NCBI GenBank assembly: GCA_020632955.1
Contig: JACKEO010000004.1
Coordinates: forward strand, 186,001 to 250,000
DNA from: Alphaproteobacteria bacterium
GTDB taxonomy: Bacteria; Myxococcota_A; UBA796; GCA-2862545
Length of the DNA stretch: 64,000 nt
Direction: 5' to 3'
Shown here: one piece after another, positions 35,239-43,560 of the stretch
Layout of the letters: each line of letters begins with the position of its first letter
How positions within the stretch are numbered: position 1 is the stretch's first letter
Made by a program: the position numbers and the translations under genes
The notes under the pieces: generated by a model
The model's database searches: none
Told to the model about the DNA's origin: nothing
The model's input: only the letters and a program-made list of their open reading frames with translations

Positions 35239-36830
35239 GCGGCCTCCGCCACGGCGCGGGCGGCCCTCAGGCCGATCACCATGCTGGGCGCGTTGAGCGC
35301 GCTCACCGGGGTCTCGGGGATGACGCTGGCGTCGGCCACGCGCAGGCCCTGCACGCCGCGCACGCGCAGCTGCGCGTCCACCACGCTGGCCTCGTCGTCG
35401 CCCATCCGGCAGGTGCCGGCGAAGTGGTAGGTGGTCATCAGGTTGCTCGCGATCCAGGCGTCGAGGGCGGCCTCGCTGCGACCCAGCGGACCGGGGAAGA
35501 GCTCGCGGTTGCCCCAGGCCTGCAGGGGCGCCCCGGTGGCGATGGCCCGCGCCCGGTGCACGCCACGCCGCAGCGTCTCGAGGTCGCGGGGGTCCGACAG
35601 GTAGGCGGGATCGATGTCGGCGTCGTCGCGCACGTCGCGGCTGGCCAGGCGCAGCCCACCCCGCGAGCAGGGCTTGCCGAGGATCACCACCAGCCCCCAC
35701 ACCCGGGCCACCAGCGCCGCCGTGCCCGGCAGCGCGAAGGCCGTGCCCACGCCACAGCGCACCAGCCCCTTCGCCAGCGCCTGCTTGCGCAGGGCCCGCG
35801 GCAGCACCAGCGCGGGCAGCATGCGCTCCATCGCCTCGCGCAGGGCGCTCACGGCGGGCCACGCCACGTAGCAGGTGTCGGGCTGGCCGGGCGCGAGCGG
35901 CAGGCCGTCGTGGACCCGATCGAAGCCGTAGAGCTGGGGGTGGTGGCAGTCCACCGGACCCCGTCCCAGGTGGAAGACGGGCACGTTGGGGTGGTCGTGC
36001 AGGTTCGCCCCCACGCCGGGCAGGTCGCGCACCACGTCCAGGCCGTGCTCGCGCAGGTGGTCGCCGGGGCCCAGGCCCGACAGCATCAGCAGCTTGGGCG
36101 ACTCCAACGCGCCCGCGCAGAGCACCACCTCGCGCCGCGCCCGCACCACGCGCAAGCGCCCGTCCTGCACCAGCTCCACGCCGGTGGCCCGCCCCTCCTC
36201 CACCCGCACGCGCCGCACCCGCGCCCCGGTGTGCACGGTGAGGTTCGGGCGCGCGGCCGCCCGCTCCCGCACGAAGGCCACGTGGGAGCTGCGCCGATCC
36301 TCCCCCTCGAAGCTCATCCACTCGTAGCCCATGACCCCCGACAGATCGCCGTCGTTGAGGTCGTCCTTGGGACGCAGGCCCGCGGCTGCGGCCGCGTCGA
36401 GCACGGCGGCCGTCCACGTGGTGGGCGCGCGCCGGTGGGGACGAAGCGCCGCCTCCAGGGCCGCAAAGTCCGGCGCCAGGTCGTCCCACTGCCAGCCGGC
36501 GGGCCACGCGGCGTAGTCCTCGCGGCAGCCGCGCGTGTAGACCATGCCGTTCACCGCACCGCTGCCGCCCATGCCGCGGCCGGTGCCGGCGAAGAGGCTG
36601 CGGCCCCCCGCCCCGGGCTGGCGGCGCGTGTAGCGCTCCCAGATCAGGGCGTCGTTGCGGAAGGCGTCCTTGTAGCCGTCGGCCCGGAAGACCTCCGGGT
36701 GGTCCTCGGCGGGGGCGCCCGTCTCGAGCAGGCACACCGAGGTGTGGGGGTCGTCGGTGAGCAGGCCGGCCAGCACGCAGCCGGCGGACCCGCCGCCCAC
36801 CACCACCACGTCGTGGGTCTCCTCGCTCAT
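35235..36830 (-). CDS. GMC family FAD oxidoreductase
   Basis: A 531-residue glucose-methanol-choline oxidoreductase. It has the N-terminal FAD motif VVVVGGGSAGCVLAGLLTDD, the GMC signature around GTGRGMGGSGAVNGMVYTRG, a second signature at CAGALESPKLLMLSGLGPGDH, and the C-terminal TYHFAGTCRMG ... PETPVSALNAPSM, with catalytic His. Members oxidise alcohols to aldehydes or ketones. In this setting oxidation of a sterol hydroxyl or hydroxymethyl group is a reasonable guess. It overlaps both neighbours by ATGA, so the four minus-arm genes are co-translated. Confidence 0.9.
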   Translation of the reverse strand: MSEETHDVVVVGGGSAGCVLAGLLTDDPHTSVCLLETGAPAEDHPEVFRADGYKDAFRNDALIWERYTRRQPGAGGRSLFAGTGRGMGGSGAVNGMVYTRGCREDYAAWPAGWQWDDLAPDFAALEAALRPHRRAPTTWTAAVLDAAAAAGLRPKDDLNDGDLSGVMGYEWMSFEGEDRRSSHVAFVRERAAARPNLTVHTGARVRRVRVEEGRATGVELVQDGRLRVVRARREVVLCAGALESPKLLMLSGLGPGDHLREHGLDVVRDLPGVGANLHDHPNVPVFHLGRGPVDCHHPQLYGFDRVHDGLPLAPGQPDTCYVAWPAVSALREAMERMLPALVLPRALRKQALAKGLVRCGVGTAFALPGTAALVARVWGLVVILGKPCSRGGLRLASRDVRDDADIDPAYLSDPRDLETLRRGVHRARAIATGAPLQAWGNRELFPGPLGRSEAALDAWIASNLMTTYHFAGTCRMGDDEASVVDAQLRVRGVQGLRVADASVIPETPVSALNAPSMVIGLRAARAVAEAA

Positions 36831-38398
36831 GGCCGGCGCGCCCAGAGCAGGCCGAGCAGCCCCAGCAGCCGGCGCACCGGCCCCCGGCGGTAGACGAAGC
36901 GGATGAGCGCCCGGAAGGTGCGCAGGTCCTTGCGCCCCGTGGGGAAGAGGCGGTTGGGCGGAAGGAACGGGAAGCGGTCCTCCACCACGCTGCGGCTGGC
37001 GCACATCGCCCGCAGGCCGTCGCGGCCGTTGAGCCGACCGTGGCCCGACCCCCGCACCCCACCGAAGGGCAGGTCCTGGATCATGTAGGCCATGCCGAAG
37101 TCGTTCACGAGGACGCTGCCGGCCACCAGGGCCTCGGCGAGGCGGCGCCCGCGCCGCCGGCTGCGGGAGATCACCGTGGCGCCCAGCGCGTACTCGGTGC
37201 CGTTGGCGAGGCTGAGCGCGTGGGCGTCGTCGCGCACCTTCACCAGCACCACCACCGGGCCGAAGGTCTCCTCGGCGAGGATGCGGGCGCCCTCGGGCAC
37301 GTCGGCGAGCACGGTGGGCGCGTAGAACTGGCCCTGGCCCTCGTGCAGCCGGCGACCGCCCACGAGCACCCGCGCCCCGCGGGCCACGGCGTCGTCCACC
37401 AAGGAGGCGATGAGATCGAGCTGGTGGGGACTGATGATGGCGCCCACGTCGGGCAGGTCGCCGCCCAGCGGAGGGCCGCACCGCAGCGCGCCCACGGCCT
37501 CCACCACCATCGCCTCGAAGCGCGCGTACACCACCTCGTGCACCAGGATGCGCTCGCTCGACAGGCAGTTCTGGCCGGCGTTGACGAACACCCCCACGAG
37601 CAGGGCGTGCAGGGCACGCTCGAGGTGGGCGTCCTCGCAGACCAGGAAGGGGTCCTTGCCGCCGAGCTCGAGGATGCAGGGGATCATCGCGTCGGCGGCG
37701 GCGTGGGCCACCTTGCGCCCGTTGGGCAGCGAGCCGGTGAAGACCACCAGATCGCTGCCCTCGCGCACCACGGCCTCGCCCGTGGCGCCGTAGCCGTGCA
37801 CCAGGCGCACCAGGGCGGGGTCGAAGCCCTCCGCGGCCAGCGCCTCGTCGAAGAGCTGCTGGATGCGCGCCCCCGACCACGCCACGTGCTCGCTGACCTT
37901 CACCACCACGCCGTTGCCGGCCGCCAGGGCCGAGATGGTGGGGCCGAACACGTTCTGCAGCGGGTAGTTCCACGGGCAGATCACGCCCACCACGCCGCGC
38001 GGCGGGTAGCAGATGCGCGCCCGCTTCTGCACCAGCAGCCCGCTGGGCACCGGCTCGTCGGCCAGCACGCGGGCGGCGTTCCGGATGGTCCAGCGCAGCT
38101 TCTCGGCCACGGGCCAGATCTCGCCCACCAGGGCGTGCTCCAGCGTCTTGCCCGCGTCGCGCGCCACCACCTCGCAGAGCTCGTCGGCGTGGCGCACCAC
38201 CAGGTCGAGCAGCCGACGTAGCACCCGCACCCGGCGGCGCACCGGCGCGGCCCCGAAGGCCACCTGCGCGGCCCGCGCCGCCGCGATGGCCTCGCGCACG
38301 GCGACGGCGTCGTCCACCGGCACCTCGCCCAGCGGCGCCAGGGTGGCCGGCTCGGTGCAGACGATGCGGTGGGGCACCGCGGTGGGCTGGGCGCTCAT
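36827..38398 (-). CDS. Aldehyde dehydrogenase
   Basis: A 523-residue NAD(P)+-dependent aldehyde dehydrogenase. Visible are VVGVICPWNYPLQN (cofactor/oxyanion Asn), FTGSLPNGRKV, ELGGKDPFLV with the general base Glu, NAGQNCLSSER with the nucleophilic Cys, EETFGPVV and GGVRGSGHGR. ATG 38398 has GGAGAGG; an upstream in-frame extension is less likely. It is the first gene of the four-gene minus arm, divergent from the TetR gene. It could oxidise a 4-formyl sterol intermediate or another aldehyde; the substrate is inferred only from context. Confidence 0.92.
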   Translation of the reverse strand: MSAQPTAVPHRIVCTEPATLAPLGEVPVDDAVAVREAIAAARAAQVAFGAAPVRRRVRVLRRLLDLVVRHADELCEVVARDAGKTLEHALVGEIWPVAEKLRWTIRNAARVLADEPVPSGLLVQKRARICYPPRGVVGVICPWNYPLQNVFGPTISALAAGNGVVVKVSEHVAWSGARIQQLFDEALAAEGFDPALVRLVHGYGATGEAVVREGSDLVVFTGSLPNGRKVAHAAADAMIPCILELGGKDPFLVCEDAHLERALHALLVGVFVNAGQNCLSSERILVHEVVYARFEAMVVEAVGALRCGPPLGGDLPDVGAIISPHQLDLIASLVDDAVARGARVLVGGRRLHEGQGQFYAPTVLADVPEGARILAEETFGPVVVLVKVRDDAHALSLANGTEYALGATVISRSRRRGRRLAEALVAGSVLVNDFGMAYMIQDLPFGGVRGSGHGRLNGRDGLRAMCASRSVVEDRFPFLPPNRLFPTGRKDLRTFRALIRFVYRRGPVRRLLGLLGLLWARRP

Positions 38399-38473
38399 CC
38401 TCTCCCCCGGACCCACCCCACGCGGGGCTGGGCACGCACGAGCACCGAGGGTAGAGCTTCGCGGGCACCCGTG

Positions 38474-38507
38474 CAATGATCATTCCACGAATGTAGAACG
38501 ATCATTC
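38474..38507. promoter_or_regulatory. Twin operator in the divergent sterol-cluster promoter
   Basis: CAATGATCATTC (38474-38485) and GAACGATCATTC (38496-38507) are near-identical, nearly palindromic 12-mers with centres 22 bp apart, i.e. two helical turns on the same face. Between them CATTC-CAC-GAATG forms a further dyad. The site lies between ALDH (38398) and TetR (38530) starts and is AT-rich against its surroundings, so it is the likely TetR operator. Confidence 0.7.
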
Positions 38508-38529
38508 CAAGGCGCGGCAGGCAGGTGCG

Positions 38530-39192
38530 ATGAGCGAGAGCGTGCGCGACAGGCTCAAGGAGGCGCGGGAGGCCACCTACCGGGAGGCGGTGCTCGCGGG
38601 CGCGGAGCGGGTCTTCGCCGACCACGGCTTCGCCGGCGCGAAGATGGCCGACGTGGCTGCCGCCGCGGGCGTGAGCCTGGGCACGCTCTACAGCGTCTTC
38701 GAGGGCAAGGAGCACGTGCACCAGGCGGTGCACGAGTGGCGGGCGCAGGAGATCCTCGCCTACACCACCGACGGCGTGGCCGAGGTGGAGGATCTGCTCG
38801 ACGCCATCCTCCACGGCACCCGCCGCTACACGCGCTTCCAGCTCGCCCACCCCGACTACCTGCGCCTCACCCTGCGCGAGGCCCCGTCGTGGACCAGCCA
38901 GGCGTCGATGGCCCTGCCCGAGCAGCTCGACGCCTGGAGCCAGGGGCTCGCCCTGGCGGAGCAGGTCTTCGAGGGCGCGATCGACGCGGGCGTGGTGGTG
39001 GACGAGCGGCCCCAGCAGCACGCCAAGATGATGATCGCCATCCTCCAGGTGGTGCTCGCCGACTGGGTGGACACCGGCATGACCACCTCGCACGACGAGG
39101 TGATCCGCCGCCTCGACCACGCCATCGTCCGCGCCTTCGCCACCGACGACGCCCGCCAGCGCTGGCTGGCCCGTCACCAGGAGCGCCCATGA
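38530..39192 (+). CDS. TetR family regulator of the sterol cluster
   Basis: A 220-residue TetR protein. The HTH is FAGAKMADVAAAAGVSLGTL followed by YSVFEGKEHV at about residues 36-65; a helical ligand domain follows. It starts at ATG 38530 behind AGGTGCG, 22 bp after twin near-palindromes, and its stop overlaps the next SDR gene (ATGA). It is therefore the first gene of the plus arm and probably autoregulates while controlling both arms. A sterol or triterpenoid ligand is an attractive but unproven idea. Confidence 0.9.
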   Translation: MSESVRDRLKEAREATYREAVLAGAERVFADHGFAGAKMADVAAAAGVSLGTLYSVFEGKEHVHQAVHEWRAQEILAYTTDGVAEVEDLLDAILHGTRRYTRFQLAHPDYLRLTLREAPSWTSQASMALPEQLDAWSQGLALAEQVFEGAIDAGVVVDERPQQHAKMMIAILQVVLADWVDTGMTTSHDEVIRRLDHAIVRAFATDDARQRWLARHQERP

Positions 39193-40199
39193 CCCGCCGC
39201 GTCCTCGTCACCGGCGGCAGCGGCTTCGTCGGGCGCCACCTCGTCGACGCCTTCGCCGACGCCGGCCACGAGGTCACCGCCTTCGACCTGCGCAGCGAGC
39301 CCTGGCGCGACGACGTGCGCTTCGTGGAGGGCGACCTCTGCGATGCGCTGCTCGTGGCCTCCCTCTGCGAGGGCAAGGACACGGTGGTGCACAACGCCAG
39401 CCTCGTCCACACCCGGCGCAACATGGAGACCCGGGTGTGGGACGTGAACCTCGGCGGGTCGCGCAACGTGCTCGCCGGCTGCCGGGCCCACGGCGTGCGG
39501 CGGCTGGTGTACCTGTCGAGCGCCAGCGCCGTGTACGAGGGGCGCGACATCGAGGGCGGCGACGAGACGATGCCCTACTCCTCGATCTCGCAGGCGCCCT
39601 ACGCCGACAGCAAGATCGCCGCCGAGAAGGAGATCCTCGCCGCCAGCGACGAGGCCCTCGCCACCGTGGCCATCCGTCCCCACGTGGTGTTCGGGCCGCA
39701 CGACCAGCGCTTCCTGCCCGCCATCCTCGAGCGGGCCCGCCAGGGGCGCATGCGCTTCGCCGTGGGCCTGGGCACCTGGCTGTCGGACTTCACCTACGTC
39801 GACAACCTCGTGGACGCGGTGCTCGCCGCCGAGGCGCGCCTGGAGCCGGGCGGCCCGGTCGCCGGGCAGGCCTACTTCGTCACCAACGGCGAGCCGACGG
39901 CCTTCTTCGACTTCGTGGGCCAGGTGCTCGCCGAGCTCGACCTGCCGCCCATCGTCTACCGGATCCCCTACCCGGTGGTGTACGCGGTGGCGGCGATCAC
40001 CGAGGGCCTCGACACCCTGCGCGGCGGCAGCCTCGGCGGCGAGCACCAGCTGTCGCGCTTCGCCGTGCGCTACCTCTGCACCCACCACTGGTTCGCGATC
40101 GACAAGGCCCGGCGCGACCTGGACTGGGCCCCGAAGGTGACGATCGCCGAGGGCATCCGCCGCACGGCCGCCTGGCTGCGGGAGACCGGGTGGACCTGA
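39189..40199 (+). CDS. NAD-dependent SDR, 3beta-HSD/sterol C4-decarboxylase-like
   Basis: A 336-residue extended short-chain dehydrogenase. The N-terminal VTGGSGFVGRHL binds NAD(P); the catalytic pair is Y138/K142 in APYADSKIAAEK, with SSASAVYEG before it. It resembles 3beta-hydroxysteroid dehydrogenase/NSDHL (ERG26) proteins, including the typical PHVVFGPHDQRFLP and FTYVDNLVDA. In the cluster it could oxidise the 3-hydroxyl and decarboxylate a 4-carboxysterol. The ATG overlaps the TetR stop. A hydrophobic stretch near residues 258-270 (YPVVYAVAAI) may give membrane association, as in NSDHL. Confidence 0.8.
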   Translation: MTRRVLVTGGSGFVGRHLVDAFADAGHEVTAFDLRSEPWRDDVRFVEGDLCDALLVASLCEGKDTVVHNASLVHTRRNMETRVWDVNLGGSRNVLAGCRAHGVRRLVYLSSASAVYEGRDIEGGDETMPYSSISQAPYADSKIAAEKEILAASDEALATVAIRPHVVFGPHDQRFLPAILERARQGRMRFAVGLGTWLSDFTYVDNLVDAVLAAEARLEPGGPVAGQAYFVTNGEPTAFFDFVGQVLAELDLPPIVYRIPYPVVYAVAAITEGLDTLRGGSLGGEHQLSRFAVRYLCTHHWFAIDKARRDLDWAPKVTIAEGIRRTAAWLRETGWT

Positions 40200-41113
40200 C
40201 CGGCACCTCGGTCGCGATCACCGGCGCCACGGGCTTCCTGGGGCGCTACCTGGCGCGCACGCTGCACGGTCACGGCGCGCGGGTGGTGGCCGTGGCGCGT
40301 CGTCCGGAGCGGGTGCCGGCCCTCGCCGCCCTGGGCATCGAGGCCCGCCGCGCTGACCTGGCCGACCCCGACGCCCTGCGGGCCGCCTTCCGCGGCCTCG
40401 ACGTGGTGGTGTCGAACGCGGGCCTCATCAGCGTGGGCGAGCACGGCCGCGACACGCTGATCCAGGCCAACGTCGAGGGCACGCGCAACGTGCTGCGGGC
40501 CGCCGCCGAGGCCGGCGCGGGCCGGGTGATCATGACCTCGTCGGCCACCGTGTACCGGCCCAAGGCAGGCCACTTCTACGGCGAGGACGACCCGCTGCGG
40601 GGCGCCGACGACCGCGTCAGCCGCTTCGCCTGGTACGCCCTGAGCAAGGCGATGGCCGAGCGCGAGGCCTGGCGGCTGGCCGACGAGCTGGGCCTGGGCC
40701 TCACCACCTTCCGCCCGCACGCGATCCACGGCGCCTTCGACGACCACGGCGCCACCGCCTGGATGCGTCGCCTCACCCGCTGGCCCCTGGGCCTGTGGCT
40801 CTGGGGCACGCGCTTCCCCAGCGTGTACGCGGGCGATCTGGCCGAGGCCGTGGCCCGGATGGTGGAGCGCCCGGTGTCGATCGGCCGGGCCTACAACCTC
40901 ACCGGCGAGCCCGACACCCACAGCTTCTGGGACCTGCTCCGCGCCTGGCGCCAGGCCGGGGGGCAGGTCTCGCCCGCGGTGCTGCCGCTCCCCGTGCCGA
41001 TGGTGCGTCGCTACGACCTGGCCCGCGCCCAGGCCGACCTCGACTTCGTCAACCGTCCCCTCGTCGACGGCTTCCGCGAGACCCTCGCCCTGGAAGCCGC
41101 CGGAGGCCTCTGA
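40190..41113 (+). CDS. NAD-dependent epimerase/dehydrogenase-like SDR
   Basis: A 307-residue extended SDR from GTG 40190, which has GGAG five bases upstream and lies inside the end of the previous gene. ITGATGFLGRYLA is the cofactor motif and Y149/K153 in WYALSKAMAE are the catalytic pair. FRPHAIHGAFDDHG and FPSVYAGDLAEAV follow the same extended-SDR plan as its neighbour, so it is probably a paralogue. It may share C4 demethylation or act as a 3-ketosterol reductase; the exact substrate is unknown. Confidence 0.78.
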   Translation: MDLTGTSVAITGATGFLGRYLARTLHGHGARVVAVARRPERVPALAALGIEARRADLADPDALRAAFRGLDVVVSNAGLISVGEHGRDTLIQANVEGTRNVLRAAAEAGAGRVIMTSSATVYRPKAGHFYGEDDPLRGADDRVSRFAWYALSKAMAEREAWRLADELGLGLTTFRPHAIHGAFDDHGATAWMRRLTRWPLGLWLWGTRFPSVYAGDLAEAVARMVERPVSIGRAYNLTGEPDTHSFWDLLRAWRQAGGQVSPAVLPLPVPMVRRYDLARAQADLDFVNRPLVDGFRETLALEAAGGL

Positions 41114-41129
41114 GCCCCAGGAGTCCCCG

Positions 41130-42491
41130 ATGAACGTGCCCGCCACCGCCAAGGCGCCCGTGCCCCTCAAGGGGGGCTGGCCCCTGCTCGGCCACACGGT
41201 GCCCTTCGTGCGCGACACCCTCGGCCTGCTTGAGCGCACCCACGACGAGTGCGGCATGGTGGGCACCTTCCGGCTGGTGAACAAGGACATCGCGCTCTTC
41301 TCGGGTCCCGCGGCCCACGAGGCCGTCTTCCGCGCCCCCGACGAGCAGCTCTCGCCCAACGCCGCCTACAAGATGATGGTGCCCGTGTTCGGCAAGGGCG
41401 TGGTCTACGACTGCGAGCCCGCGCGCATGGGCGAGCAGCTCGGCATGCTGCGTCCCGCCCTGCAGGGTCGGCGCATGAAGTTCTACGGCGACATCGTGGC
41501 CGCCGAGACGCGGCAGGCGCTGGAGCCCTGGGGCGACGACGGCGTGGCGGACCTGTACGGCTTCGCCCAGCAGCTCACGAACTACACGTCGAGCCACTGC
41601 CTGCTCGGCACCGAGTTCCGCAACGAGATGAGTGCGGAGTTCGCGCAGGTCTACCACGACCTCGAGCGCGGCATCGTGCCCGTGGGCTACATCCACCCCT
41701 ACCTGCCGATCCCCGCCTTCAAGCGGCGGGATCGGGCGCGGGCCCGCCTGGGCGAGATGGTGGGCGAGATCGTGGCCCGCCGTCGCGCCTCGGGCTTCCG
41801 GGGCGAGGACTTCCTCCAGACCCTGATGGAGTCGGCCTACGCCGACGGCAGCAGGCTCACCGACCACGAGATCGCCGGCATGCTCATCGCGGCGATGTTC
41901 GCGGGCCACCACACCTCGGGCAGCACCACGGCGTGGACCATCCTGGAGCTGCTGCGCGACGGGCGCTTCCTCGCCGAGGTGGTGGAGGAGATCGACCGCG
42001 TCTTCCCGCCCGGCGAGGAGGTGAGCCTCGACCTGAAGACCATGCGCGAGCTCGAGAAGACCGAGTGGGCCGTGAAGGAGGCCCTGCGGCTGCACCCGCC
42101 GCTCTTCATCCTGCTCCGCGAGGCCCAGGAGGACCTGGAGCTGGCCGGCTACCGCATCCGCAAGGGCACCTGGGTGGCGGTGAGCCCGTGGGTGGCCCAC
42201 CGCGACAGCGAGGTCTTCCGCGACGCCACCACCTACGATCCCCGGCGCTTCGACGAGACCCGCGCCGAGGACGCCCAGCCCTTCGCCTACATCGCCTTCG
42301 GCGGCGGCCGTCACAAGTGCCTGGGCAACGCCTTCGCCCTGCTGCAGATCAAGACGATCGTGGCCATCCTGCTGCGGCAGTACCGCTTCGAGCTGTACGG
42401 CGACGAGCTGGCCGACGACTTCGGGTCGCTGGTGATCGGCCCCAAGATGCCCTGCCGCGTGCGCTACACCCGCCGCGAGCACGGCGCATGA
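41130..42491 (+). CDS. cyp51: CYP51-like sterol 14alpha-demethylase
   Basis: A 453-residue soluble cytochrome P450. The heme Cys is C397 in FGGGRHKCLG, the K-helix ExxR is in VKEALRLHPP, and the I-helix motif is AGHHTSGSTTAW from residue 258. CYP51 enzymes uniquely carry an AGHHTS-type His before Thr, and the B'-helix YKMMVPVFGKGVVYD (80-94) matches the CYP51 substrate-recognition region. The expected reaction is oxidative loss of the 14alpha-methyl, giving a delta14 sterol. ATG 41130 has AGGAG. A ferredoxin partner is encoded two genes downstream. Confidence 0.85.
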   Translation: MNVPATAKAPVPLKGGWPLLGHTVPFVRDTLGLLERTHDECGMVGTFRLVNKDIALFSGPAAHEAVFRAPDEQLSPNAAYKMMVPVFGKGVVYDCEPARMGEQLGMLRPALQGRRMKFYGDIVAAETRQALEPWGDDGVADLYGFAQQLTNYTSSHCLLGTEFRNEMSAEFAQVYHDLERGIVPVGYIHPYLPIPAFKRRDRARARLGEMVGEIVARRRASGFRGEDFLQTLMESAYADGSRLTDHEIAGMLIAAMFAGHHTSGSTTAWTILELLRDGRFLAEVVEEIDRVFPPGEEVSLDLKTMRELEKTEWAVKEALRLHPPLFILLREAQEDLELAGYRIRKGTWVAVSPWVAHRDSEVFRDATTYDPRRFDETRAEDAQPFAYIAFGGGRHKCLGNAFALLQIKTIVAILLRQYRFELYGDELADDFGSLVIGPKMPCRVRYTRREHGA

Positions 42492-43345
42492 CCGAGGCGG
42501 CGCCGGCGCTGGCGCACGCGCCCGAGGCCCCGGCCTGGCGCGCGGCGAACCCCGCCAAGGCGGCGGTGGAGCGCTGGTACCTGCTGTTCACCCCGGTGTG
42601 GTCGGCGGTGATGGGGCTGCTGATGGTGACCGGGGCGGCCCAGGCGTGGACCGACCTGCCCCTGATGGCGCTGGGCGTGGCGCTGGCGGCCGGCGCCGTG
42701 CTGCCGCCCATCCTGTGGCGCGCCGACCGCAGTGTGCCCTGGTGGCGGTCGACCGCGGCCCGCTGCGGCCTCGCCGTGACCCTGTTCGCCCACGGCCTGA
42801 ACTACACGCAGACGCCCTTCTTCTTCGACGTGCTGCACATGCACTACGGCTTCCAGGCCACCTGGGTGATCGACCGGAACCCGTACTTCCTCTACCTGGT
42901 GAGCACGGCCTACTTCGCCACCTACTTCGCGCTGTGCACGGCCACGTGGCGCCTGCTGCGGGCCCAGCGGTCGGCGGCACTGCGGGCGGGCGCGTGGGTG
43001 ATCGCCCCGCTGGCGATGGCCCTGCTCGAGACCGTGCTCAACGCGAACCCCTTCATGGCCTCGCTGTTCTGCTACGACGACCTGCCCTTCATGCTGTGGT
43101 TCGGCACGCTGGCCTACGGCATGGCCTTCGTCTTCGTGCTGCCCGCCTGGGTGGCCCTCGACGAGGACCCCGCGCGCCCCGCGGCGACCTGGCAGCCGGT
43201 GGTGTGGACCCTGGCCGCGCTCTACGCCGACCTCGTGGCCCTCGACCTGCTCCAGGCCCACGTGGCGCCCTGGTTCACCACGGTGGTGCCCGACGCGCCG
43301 GGTCTGCGAGACTTCGGCACGGGCTGCCTCGTGCCCCCCACCTGA
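42488..43345 (+). CDS. Cyclopropylsterol (cycloeucalenol) isomerase-like membrane protein
   Basis: A 285-residue protein with about seven membrane helices. From memory of plant CPI1, matching blocks occur in order: WYLLFTPVW, LPPILWRADRSVPWW (plant ...GKADRSLCW), NYTQTPFFFDVLHMHYGF (plant NYFWTHYFFKVLGASYTF), RNPYFLYLVSTAYFATYFAL, AWVIAPLAMALLETVLNANP (plant AWILALSYFIAYLETIAISN), a VFVLPAWVALDED stretch and a final GTGCLVPP. CPI opens the 9beta,19-cyclopropane ring of plant sterol intermediates. The position between CYP51 and its ferredoxin fits. The overlap with the CYP51 stop is ATGA. Confidence 0.72.
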   Translation: MTEAAPALAHAPEAPAWRAANPAKAAVERWYLLFTPVWSAVMGLLMVTGAAQAWTDLPLMALGVALAAGAVLPPILWRADRSVPWWRSTAARCGLAVTLFAHGLNYTQTPFFFDVLHMHYGFQATWVIDRNPYFLYLVSTAYFATYFALCTATWRLLRAQRSAALRAGAWVIAPLAMALLETVLNANPFMASLFCYDDLPFMLWFGTLAYGMAFVFVLPAWVALDEDPARPAATWQPVVWTLAALYADLVALDLLQAHVAPWFTTVVPDAPGLRDFGTGCLVPPT

Positions 43346-43359
43346 CCCCGGAGGACGCC

Positions 43360-43560
43360 ATGCGCATCGAGATCGACTGGGACCTGTGCCAGGGCCACGC
43401 CATGTGCGAGGAGGAGGCGCCCGAGGTCTTCCGGGTGCTGCCCGACGGCACCCTCGAGGTGCTGCAGGAGCAGCCGCCGCCCGAGCTGCACGCCAAGGTG
43501 CGCGCCGCCTGCACCTACTGCCCCACCGGCGCCATCAAGCTCGTGGACGACGCACCGTGA
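43360..43560 (+). CDS. Small P450-type ferredoxin
   Basis: A 66-residue ferredoxin like those encoded beside actinobacterial CYP51. Ligand Cys are C10 and C16 in CQGHAMC and C54 in YCPTGAI; the PEVFRVLPDG turn is typical. Usual 3Fe-4S members have three Cys, but here an extra C51 (CTYCPTG) could permit a 4Fe-4S cluster. It probably passes electrons to the P450 encoded upstream. ATG 43360 has GGAGG just before, and its stop overlaps the next start (GTGA). Confidence 0.88.
   Translation: MRIEIDWDLCQGHAMCEEEAPEVFRVLPDGTLEVLQEQPPPELHAKVRAACTYCPTGAIKLVDDAP

Noticed and set aside
39437..40189. Alternative plus-strand frame through the first SDR, extending the second SDR upstream
   Set aside because: The translation is Arg-rich shadow sequence; the second SDR's Rossmann motif begins right after GTG 40190.
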